DNA of 51,282 nt, from NCBI GenBank assembly GCA_040182905.1, contig JARQWU010000043.1, positions 1-51,282 on the forward strand. The letters are read 5' to 3'. This stretch comes from Barthelona sp. PAP020. Taxonomy: Eukaryota > Metamonada: BaSk clade. The translations under genes were made by a program, and so were the position numbers. Of this stretch, positions 1-9,600 are shown in pieces; position 1 is the first letter of the stretch, and each line of letters begins with the position of its first letter. Below the pieces are notes generated by a model. It was not told where the DNA came from. It saw nothing but the letters and a program-made list of their open reading frames with translations, and searched no databases.

Positions 1-145
1 ACTTGCATCCTTATTACCCTGAATCATTTGATTCTTTGTTGTTATTTCACTTTCAATTTTGATATCCATTAATATCAGAAATTGCAAGAAGAAACCTTAA
101 ACACATTTGCATTGTCTTTTACGTGAAATCCGTTCGCTTTGCTAC

Positions 146-350
146 GAACACTTATTGAGGCAGTATTTCACATCCCGCAAAGGGCGTAGCTTTTCTAAGA
201 CAATCTATGAAAGAGTAGGTCTCAAAAAAGAGGTTCCTGAAAGAAACACTGGATTCCCGTGAAAAGAATATAGAATAAGGTTTTTATGAGTCAATCGAAA
301 TTTCCCAGTCTCGAAGTTGGGAAAATTCTGGAAAAGATTCGCACAAGAAG
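146..350 (-). repeat. dispersed repeat, long copy A
   Basis: Reverse-complemented, this segment aligns over about 205 bases with 25545-25752. The alignment includes a 23-base identical core (CTTTTTTGAGACC followed by TACTCTTTCA), a shared TTTTCCAGAA block, and a shared GTGAAATA block. Both copies keep the same short peptide reading (FFETYSF ... ATP ... GCEIL) before stop codons. This suggests a decayed coding segment rather than a purely structural repeat. The family is unknown to me. Confidence 0.75.
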
Positions 351-544
351 AAAAATAAAAAAAAGAGGAAAACAAGAGAGTTGTTTGCAACATGATTATT
401 TCAACCAATAGAAATTATTTGTCCTTCCTCTTTTCCTTTAATACGAAACTTTGCCATTAATTACTCCAAAAATGATTGATTTTTTTACAAGTGAACTCCA
501 AGAAATCTTGTGAAATGAATAAATTTCAAGAATATCGGAGCTAT

Positions 545-585
545 CTGGCTCTTTTAAAAAATTTACTAATCAGATGAAGAGCCAG
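545..585. repeat. 9-bp perfect inverted repeat
   Basis: CTGGCTCTT at 545-553 is the exact reverse complement of AAGAGCCAG at 577-585, with a 23-base AT-rich loop between them. The right arm runs directly into the short repeat copy at 577-633, so it may mark an element end. A chance hairpin is also possible. Confidence 0.5.
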
Positions 586-633
586 TATCAAGTTTGGAGA
601 GTTTTGGAAAACTTTTCGTACAAAGCAAAATAA
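577..633 (-). repeat. dispersed repeat, short copy (A2)
   Basis: The block with AGTATCAAGTTTGGAGAG and TTTTCGTACAAAGCAAAATA matches one end of the long repeat at 301-350. It also matches 3581-3633 in the same orientation, on the far side of the kinase-ankyrin gene. Identity is moderate and was aligned by eye. Confidence 0.55.
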
Positions 634-1071
634 AAAAGAAACAATAAGTGGACTGTTTGACAGATATCGACATTCAACACACTTTTCCGTTCAATTTGCA
701 GATCAATTGGATATAAAGATCACAAAACGCCTATTACATTAAAAATAGTGCAAAAATACATTGAAACAATGACTTTCGATAAAATAATACGAACAAACGT
801 CATTAAAGCAGAAAAATATTTTCTCATAACATTTTCATGGTTTTTAAAACAATATTGAGTGCACAGCTATTGGAATAAATTCGATAAAGAAAGTCCCAAC
901 AAAAAAGCAGTAACACATCGAAAGGAATATCCCACACATGATTAATCAATCAATTCACTTCATTTGGATAACTACTGCTCCAAAACACGGACTGATTGTT
1001 TCTGAAAAAATATTGAAAATGTATGAAAAGATGGAATTCTTTTCTTAGCTTGATTTCTTTTTTTCCAAGCA

Positions 1072-2886
1072 ATGGTTGTTAACATTGACATTTCAGTCAT
1101 CAAAGAGATAATTCAACAAAAGGAAACTGAAGGTGCTACTTTTGTAGAAAACTGGCGATCAAAGGACAAGAATCGAATCTCTGTTTTAAAATCATTTGCA
1201 GAGCTCATAGATTCTATAAAACCTACTGAAATTCATGGATCTAATTTTAACATACTGAACCCAGATTTTGTAGAAGGGAAGGGTAAATGCTTGAGCACCG
1301 CTGAATGGTATGAAATGGTTGTCTTAATCAATTTCTTTCACAATACGCCGGAAGAATATGATTTAATGAAAGAATGCGTGCCAATGAATCTCAACAATCC
1401 TTTTATTTGTCAAATTCATGGTGTGACCAAAATCAATGGTAAAACTGGGATAGTTATGCAATTTTGTGATTCAGTTCTCGAACATGAAATACCCAAACTT
1501 TCTTTGATGCAAAAGCTCACGATACTCATGCAAGTTGCTTCCAGTCTAGATTATTGTCATGAATGCGGTTTTATTCATGGTGATGTTCAACCAAAAAATG
1601 TTCTTTTAAGAGAAGAGAAAGGGAAGTTCATTCCTGCTTTAAGCGATTTTGGGACTGTGGAAGATTGCAACAGTTCATCAATTGTTGCCATGACAGGTTC
1701 CATCAGTTATCGCCCTTATGAAGTTGTTAAAGATTTTAATGTTGGTCAAATTAACCGCAAAGCAATTGATGTGTGGGCGTTTGGTGTGATGATGATTTAT
1801 GTAATGACTGGTGTTCCTCCTTTCGATGGAAACGATGATAGGACAACGTATATGGAAGTGTTGAAAGGGAAATTGCCGTATACAGATGAGATGATTGATT
1901 CAGTGGTGGGTCATGGTATTGTAAGGTTATGTTTGGATGTAGATCCAACCAAGCGTCCATCATTTGAGTTAATTACTGATTACTTGAAGATGCTCATCAA
2001 TACGGTATTTGAACGCACTGTCCCTTTCTATAAGTATAAAATGGGTCAAGTTTTTGTTCCAAATGGATTCGATGTGGATGGATTTGAAGATAATTGTCAC
2101 CCAAAGAAGATTTATCGGGCTGCATGTGATGGTAATCTGGAGGTTGTCAAGCAGTGTATCAAAGCTGGTGTGGATGTGAATAAACAGGGAAATGAAGGAA
2201 TGACATCGCTGTATGGAGCTTGTTTAAATGGGTATATAAAGGTTGTTGAGTTTTTGTTGGATTTTGAGGCTGATGTTAATTTGTGTGATAATGAAGGTGT
2301 TTCTCCATTGTACATTAGTTGTTACAATGGTCATCTTGATGTTGCTGAAATGCTATTGGATTATGGGGCTGATGTTATTTTGTGTGATAACTATGGGTGG
2401 TCTCCATTACATGTTAGTTGTCTTGAAGGTCATCTTGACGTTGCCAAAATGCTCTTGGATCATGGGGCTGATGTTATTTTGTGTGATAACTATGGGTGGT
2501 CTCCATTACATGTTAGTTGTCTTAAAGGTCATCTTGACGTTGCCGAAATGCTCTTGGATCATGGGGCTGATGTTAATTTGTGTGATAATTATGGGAAGTC
2601 TCCATTGTACATCAGTTGTGAAAATGCTCATTTTGATGTCAAAATGCTCTTGGATCATGGGGCTGATGTTAATTTGTGTGATAATTATGGGAAGTCTCCA
2701 TTGCATATTAGTTGTCAAAATGCTCATTTTGATGTTGCCAAAATGCTCTTGGATCATGAAGCCAATGTAAATCTCAAAACCACAAATGGATCAACACCAA
2801 TTGATGTTGCCAAAGAAAATGGTCATTCCCAAATTGTAGAGCTTCTCAAACCGCATTACAGTTGGTTCAAAACTTTGTTTGTGTAA
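1072..2886 (+). CDS. kinase-like domain plus ankyrin repeats (probable pseudokinase)
   Basis: This is a 604-residue protein: a degenerate protein-kinase fold (about residues 60-312) followed by eight ankyrin repeats (about 343-604). The catalytic loop reads HGDVQPKN (H169-G-D171, N176) instead of HRDxKxxN. DFG is at 192-194, and the DVWAFG and KRPS motifs are present. No glycine-rich loop is clear, and the strand where the ATP-binding lysine should sit reads EMVVLINFF, with no lysine. The fold therefore looks like a pseudokinase or a very atypical kinase of the TKL/Tyr-like type common in trichomonads. The repeats are nearly identical in DNA, pointing to recent amplification. Repeat 6 has lost one codon. 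Ankyrin arrays usually bind protein partners; the partner here is unknown. Start: ATG right after a T-rich tract, and a decayed relative at 26.6-27.6 kb shares the MVVN start. Confidence 0.9.
   Translation: MVVNIDISVIKEIIQQKETEGATFVENWRSKDKNRISVLKSFAELIDSIKPTEIHGSNFNILNPDFVEGKGKCLSTAEWYEMVVLINFFHNTPEEYDLMKECVPMNLNNPFICQIHGVTKINGKTGIVMQFCDSVLEHEIPKLSLMQKLTILMQVASSLDYCHECGFIHGDVQPKNVLLREEKGKFIPALSDFGTVEDCNSSSIVAMTGSISYRPYEVVKDFNVGQINRKAIDVWAFGVMMIYVMTGVPPFDGNDDRTTYMEVLKGKLPYTDEMIDSVVGHGIVRLCLDVDPTKRPSFELITDYLKMLINTVFERTVPFYKYKMGQVFVPNGFDVDGFEDNCHPKKIYRAACDGNLEVVKQCIKAGVDVNKQGNEGMTSLYGACLNGYIKVVEFLLDFEADVNLCDNEGVSPLYISCYNGHLDVAEMLLDYGADVILCDNYGWSPLHVSCLEGHLDVAKMLLDHGADVILCDNYGWSPLHVSCLKGHLDVAEMLLDHGADVNLCDNYGKSPLYISCENAHFDVKMLLDHGADVNLCDNYGKSPLHISCQNAHFDVAKMLLDHEANVNLKTTNGSTPIDVAKENGHSQIVELLKPHYSWFKTLFV
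2197..2787 (+). repeat. in-frame tandem ankyrin-coding repeats, 99-bp units
   Basis: The units start at 2197, 2296, 2395, 2494, 2593 (96 bp) and 2689. The units at 2395 and 2494 differ at only 4 of 99 bases by my count, three of them changing the residue. The unit at 2593 lacks one codon (GATGTC-AAA against GATGTTGCCAAA in the next unit). This is recent tandem duplication or gene conversion within a coding region. Confidence 0.9.
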
Positions 2887-3663
2887 CAAACCCATACATC
2901 CATAAAACACTGTTGCATTGATAATCTAACAAGCAACGCGCTCAATTTTCTCATTTTTCAGTTCATGTTGACAATTTATTCTTCTTGCAATCTTTGGTGT
3001 TTGTATTGATGCAACTCCTGTTGCATCTTCATTGTTGAAGGTTAAACTTTCTGGTTTTTCTTTTGCAGAGATGTAGAGAGTAGGAATAGAATATATGTTG
3101 GAAATGCATGTTTTTTCTTGTTCCAACCTCAAGATTGAATTTCAGCTGTTCATTCCATTTGTTGAAATTTTCTGAAATTAGTTTTCTGTGTTTGATTTTG
3201 TAAATTTATAAATTGTTTTTTTTTGTTCATGTAAATAATGTTGAAAACTTTATCTTTTCATACTTTGATCGTTTTATTTCCAAGAATTTTGTGTTCATGA
3301 GTGAATAAAAAAGAATGGTGTTAATTTTTTAAAAGATTGCCAGGACCAAATGATCCTTTGAAAAACTAAGGAATAAAACTTTAAAATTTTGCTTTTGTTA
3401 AAATGCCAAAAAAATACGATTGGAAAACTATTTCAAAACTTTTCATGCTTGATGAGTAAGGCTCAATTGTAGCAACATTTTCTGTGGCCGAGATTTAGGG
3501 AAGCGAGTTTTCTTTAGTTGCTCTTTCTTTGTAAACAAATGTAGTTGTTCCACAATTGAACAATTTTGTTCACCTGAAACACCAATCTCAAATTTGAAAA
3601 GTTTTGAAAAATGTTTCGTGCAAAGGAAAATAAAAAAAACTGGTCACAATTTACAACAACAAA
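2887..3663. other. convergent intergenic spacer
   Basis: This is the 3' spacer between the kinase-ankyrin gene and the giant TPR gene, which converge. I see no gene. A 68-codon minus-strand frame at 2926-3132 has no recognisable features. The only structured item is the short repeat copy at 3581-3633. Confidence 0.5.
3581..3633 (-). repeat. dispersed repeat, short copy (A3)
   Basis: ACCAATCTCAAATTTGAAAA, then GTTTTG and TTTCGTGCAAAGGAAAATAA, align with 577-633 and with one end of the long repeat. With A2 it makes a pair of direct copies about 3 kb apart, bracketing the kinase-ankyrin gene. Confidence 0.5.
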
Positions 3664-6600
3664 TTAAACTTTATCAAGGATTAATTGTCTCAATGAATTC
3701 ATTACGTTGGCTCCAAATTTATCATTTAAACTAATTAAACATCTTTCAAACATAACGATAATGTCTTTATCATTCAAATTAAAGTTTTCATTCTGAATTA
3801 ACAAAGAAAATTGCTCTTTTGATTGAACAAAGTTTTTATTCAACCAAAAAGTTACAGCGAGATTGAATCTAAAACCTTGTTCAAATATATCATCAAAAGT
3901 TTGGCTCTTATTTTGAATAAAAAATGAATTTTTCAATTTCAAACTTTTTAAACATTGTGAACACATTGTGATTGCTTCTGAATATTGTTCTTGTTTAATA
4001 TAAACAATAGAAACATAGAATTGAACTTGTAAGAATGAATTATAAGGAGGTATGAATTCAGTGTTATATATATTGTTGAAATACCAATCAATGAGCGATA
4101 GATCAATGCATTTTATCTTATTAACAATAAATAAATGTAAATAGAAGAGGATATATTGAGTAAATAAATCTGAAGACATGTAAGTAATTTTATTTGAGTT
4201 GAAAACAAACAAAATTTGTTTTTCAACAATTGAAAATTTTTTGAGGATGAAATTTTCGAAAATTTCAGAATATTGTTTCAACATGATGTTATATTTTTTT
4301 TGTTCTTTTGCTAAAGGAAAATGACATGGATTTATTGGATAAAAGCCAAAGATTTCCATTTTATCATTATACAATTGAATAATTGTTTTAATTACTGATA
4401 AAGACAAAATGATATCTCCAAAATTTCTAGCACAGTTGAAAATAGCTGCTGATGCTTTAATTTGAATTTCTATTTCATTCTCATTATCTGCAATAATAGA
4501 AGCTTTAATAAAATAACTAGAAGCTAATTCATAATTTGCTAACTTATAAAAAATCACTCCAATATTATATATCAACAACAAATCATATGGATATAATCTT
4601 AATATCCTTCTAGCAATATCTAATCCTTCTACTAAAGCTTGTTTTGTACCAATATAAAAACATTTTTCAATTAACATACATTTAGTTAACTTTTTCAATT
4701 CATCATAATTTCCTTGATATTCAAAATCAGTTTCAAAAAATTTTTTTCTTTTATAATTCCATAAACTCTTACGAAATTTGTTTAATGTCAAAATTTGCTG
4801 AGATAAAGTTATTTTATTAATTTTAGCTAAATCATGTAAGGCAGAATCATATTCTTCTAATCTTGAATATGCCATGGCACGATTATGTAAGATTAGCATA
4901 TATCTGTGATCAGATATTGGATTGACTATCATCAACAACATTTTTGAATAATCTGCAACAATTGAATTAAATATTTTTAAAAACGCCAACTTTTTCAAAA
5001 TGATTCTTAGCAAAATGTCATTATTTTCATAAGAATCACAATATTTCACATACAATTCCTTTTCATATAATTTGATCATATTATTTACATTAATTTGTTC
5101 AACAATAACTTTGTAAAACCGATAATTTGTGTTCTTTGGTTCATCTTTTGTTAATTTTTCAAAAGATACAAGGGATTGTTGTAATAATCCCAAAAATAAT
5201 TCAATAACAGCACAATAATATCGAGCAAGAATAAATCGTGGGGATAAACTAAGACTTTGGGTTATATCAACATATGCTTGCTCTAAATTTTGACGATGTA
5301 ACTGAATAATAGCTCTTAAAAAATAAGCTTGAGAATGTCTTGAAGAAGTATTGGGTATTGAAGTTAAACGTGTTAATGAAGGCATTCTAGATAACGATTC
5401 ACGATGATTATACTTAGTTGAAGTCATATTTGGCAAAGATAATTGCATATCATTGTTTTCATTCATATTTCCATCAACAATAGCATTAGCACTTGCATTA
5501 GTGGCTTCAAATTTGATTTTCCTCAACATGTTACTCAAATCAATTCCTACACTTAAATCATAATAACTTCTTTTGTGGAAATTTAGTGTGAAATGACAAA
5601 ATCCTCGTTCAATCACAACCCTGATCAATTGACTAAAATAATGTAAAGGATCTTTATTATTATTGGAAATGCCATGTTGAATAAAGGATAATTTTGGGGG
5701 AAAATCCCTTTTGTTAAGTTCACTGATCCTGTTTTCAAAAAGAAAAGAACTACTAATTTTTAAATGACTCATCATTTCTACAGATTTGATAATCTTTCTG
5801 CTCAATACTTTAGCAGAACATTTTTCGTTTTTGAATCTCAAAATTTTTCGAATAAGTTCACGGTTTGTTTCAAATAACGCATTCAATATCATCAAAGCAT
5901 CATTTGAGAGTCTAACTCTTCTAAACAAAATACTTTGCATCAACAAACTGTCAATACGTTGACGCATATGACTAACTTGTTTTAGAGCATGATAAGCAGC
6001 TTTTTGATTCTCTAAATGATGATGAACTCGTCCTTTTGTTAAATACAACTTAAATTTCAAATCATCAAAATTTTGGAAAGTATAAGTCAAATATGAAGAA
6101 GCAATGTGTTGTAAATACGCTAATTGTGCGTTTTTGGCGTCAATCAATGAACAATTGTAATTTTTTAACGAATATTTCTTTTGAGTTTGATTTTTCTTTT
6201 CCAAATTACCAATAAACATTTCATAATATTCAGCACAAACATTTGAATATAATTCAGCCTCTTGTAATCTATTATTAAACAAATGAAGACTAGCTAATTG
6301 TGCAGATAAATATGCACAACATAATTTTTGAAAATTATTCAAAGCATCAAATCCAAAGACCTTTTGAATATTCATCTTATGCTTATTTTCAACAATTTTC
6401 TTTTGATAATGCATAAAAATGGTATCAGGAATCTCCATAAGCGATAATAATGGATAACCATTCAAAGCATCATAATAAGAACTTGATTCTAAGGTAGGAA
6501 CACTTGAAATAGCATGAACAAATCCAACAGCTGGTTCTTTGATAAGTTTTCGTAAAAATTGACTGGAAACAGTAGTTGTTTCATTCTTAACAACAACACT

Positions 6601-9600
6601 TTGATCAACAAAATGTTTTAACTTTTCAAAAACACAGATTAAACAATTACAACTCAAACGTTTATACAACATATATCGATCATTGGTGTTTGCACCAAAT
6701 TCTTCTGATAAAATTTTACGACATATGTATGTGTACATCTTTGCAAGTATTATTGATATTGTGACTGATGAAGGGAAAAGTCGATTCAAATTCAATGTAT
6801 ATTTAAAAATCTCGTCAAATCTCCCGTGTTTCAGATATAAAAGGTAACATTTTGTCAACATTTCATCCAAATGACTAGTTAATGGTAATTTATTTAAGAA
6901 TGACCAATCAATAACCACATTAGAATCATCATCAAACCAATAGTTGAATTCATGCAAAGAGTTATGACAATAAATGTTGAAATATTTGATTAGAATGATT
7001 TCGTTAAGGTTTTTTGATGTTTGCAGCAGTTTAAAGAGATCTTGCTTAGCAAGGGGATATAAATTATTGGAAAGACCAGAAGGCATTGACCTATGCATGA
7101 TTTGAATGAAATTAAAGTTCAAAAACTCATCAGTATTTTTTAAGACTTCTACTGAATTCGCAGCAAGATTTTTTAAGACATTAAAGAATTGAAAAAAATA
7201 GGTTTCGATGCAATCACCAAAGATATAAAGATTATCTCTGGTAAACAAAAACTTTTTGCTCTGATTGAACGACCCTAATTTATTTAAGCTTATCCAGGTG
7301 AAAAAATCTTCATTCTTTTCTTCAAAAGTTCTTATTTCACTCCAACAATGCTTTAAAACTTGATATACCTTATGATAACATTCATATTCTAAATAATCAG
7401 CAGATCCTTTACAGACAAAGGTCAATAAATCCATTTCTCTATTAATTAAAGCAGATTGATAAAGACATCGACTTATTTTTTTGGAAATTGCAATCAACCT
7501 AGGAATAATTACACCAATTAATGAAAAACTAAATAAAGCATCCTTATAATAATGTTTAAATCCATGAATGTATTGTTCATACTTCTCAGTATTCTCAATT
7601 TCACTTATAACCCTCATAACCATGTTTAAACTTATCTTTTTAGCAATCAATTCATCAACATTAACCTCTGCATTCAATTGAAAAGAATTAATGGAATCTT
7701 TTGAATTGTTATCAATCAATTTATTTGATTTGGAACCTGAAACTGTCTTATTTGTTGAGGTTTCATCATCTTCAACTTCCAATTCCTCTGCTGTGTTGTT
7801 CGAATTGTTTTTTTCCAATTTTTCTTGAGCTTCTGCCTCCGCCTCCAAATCTTTTTCATAAAGAAACATGGCTCTTTGACGAATATTCCGAATTAACTCA
7901 TCTCTAAACAATTTTACCTGAAAAAACATCATCATTAAGCTTTTTAAGAAAAGACTAACAATATTTTGAAAAGAACCATACAATTCATCATAATAATTCT
8001 GATAAGACAACATCTTAAATATACAACGTCTTGTATCATCAGGGAATAATTGTTGAGCCTTATTATACAATTTTAAAACTGTTTTGGAAAGTTCTGGAGG
8101 TTTATATAGCGATTTCAAAGTGGAAATGTTTTGAAATTGTGGTATCCTTTCATAGATATCAATCAAAGGGATTGTATCTTTAATTCTCAGTGTTTGAAAC
8201 GGTTTTTCGAAAATTTCAAAAGTAAAATTTTGCTCAAAATTATCAATACAAGTTTGTTGTGCATTAATAGAAGAAAAGGGCAAGAAAACCTTGGTAAAAT
8301 TGTATGAAAATTCTTTCATTTCTTGTTTTTTTGTTTCCAATGATAATAAATGTGCTTTTAATATATATACATAGCTTTTTAATTCTTTTTGACTTTGAAT
8401 GAACTTTTTTAAATGGGTCTTAATTTGATTAGCAAAAAAAACGTTTTTTTCATTATTCTTACTTGAAATAGCTATTGTTGCTTTTTCAACTGTTTGAATT
8501 TGAGGTTGAAGAAATTGATATTGTGAGAATTTTTTGATTAATTCATGAATAAATCCTTCAAATTCGATGGAATTAATTTCCAAATTAATGGTTTGTATCA
8601 ATTCCATATCGATAGGATATCCTTTGATATTTGAAAATAGAAACCATATAATGGTGTAAATTCTGGCATACCATAATAAAATTGCTGAAAAATATAAAAA
8701 CCAAAAGTGATTGTCATCAAGACTCAAAAAATTAATTCTGTTTCTATCAATATCATTATCATTATCTGCTTCTTCTTCTTCTTCTTCTTCTTCAATTTTT
8801 AAATTAAAAACAGCATTTAAATTAGTTATCAACATTGTTTCTTCAGTAAGTAATGTTTGAATTGCTTGAGAACGTTTTTCAACATCATCTTTCTTCAAAT
8901 CTAATACACATAAAAAAATATTAATGTAAGATTGAACTAAATAACTTACAACTTCATTTGCATATCCTTCTTCAATGCGAATTTCATTTTCTTCTTTGAA
9001 AATATTCAAATCTTTTCTGGCAGTTTCATACAATTTCAATCGAATCAAACAATGAATTCTTAACATATGACATTCAACATTTGGATGTATCTTCAATGCA
9101 TACGAAGTACGTTCAATAATGTCATCATACGTTAAAACTCCTGCTTTTCTTTTAACTTTCAATTCAAATAAAATATAGGTTGTGATCTTTTTACGTAGCC
9201 AACTACGTTGTTTTGTTAACCATTCAACTCTTCTTAACATTTCTTTTGAAGGTTTTCTATCTTGTTTCAATAAATCATCAACAATTTGTTGCAATCGTTT
9301 CAGTTCAGCTTCAACAGAAGTTAAATTTTTGGTGACATATTCCATAGCTAAATTAATTTCCTTCAAACAATCCATACACATGTTTAATTCAAACAAAATC
9401 TTTGCTTTACGAATATATAAAGTGAAATCAAAAGGATTTTGTTCAAGCAAATCCATTAAGACTTGATAAGCATCTTTGTATTGGTGATCAGCAACCAAAA
9501 ATTCAACTAATCTTAAAATCTTTCTCCATTCTTCAGTTTGAAATAGTTTTTGAGGTCTTCCAAAAAAACACATCTTTTCAACATACCTTTTTTTTATTGA

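Larger units (their letters stand above)
1..1071. other. gene-free left flank containing dispersed repeat copies
   Basis: No convincing gene is present. The stretch holds one long copy of a dispersed repeat (146-350), a short copy of one end of the same repeat (577-633) and a 9-bp inverted repeat. The remaining sequence is AT-rich, with no open frame that looks coding. The only longer frame, on the minus strand at 205-408, lies inside the repeat. The last 25 bases before the kinase-ankyrin ATG are T-rich, as before many genes in this window. Confidence 0.6.

Noticed and set aside
2243-2770. 175-codon plus-strand frame inside the ankyrin array, and the minus-strand frame at 2506-2757
   Set aside because: These are shadow frames of the 99-bp coding repeats; their own repetition only mirrors the ankyrin units.
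9182-9466. Frames on the plus strand inside the TPR gene (also 10959-11551)
   Set aside because: Antisense shadows of a well-supported protein; composition is not protein-like.
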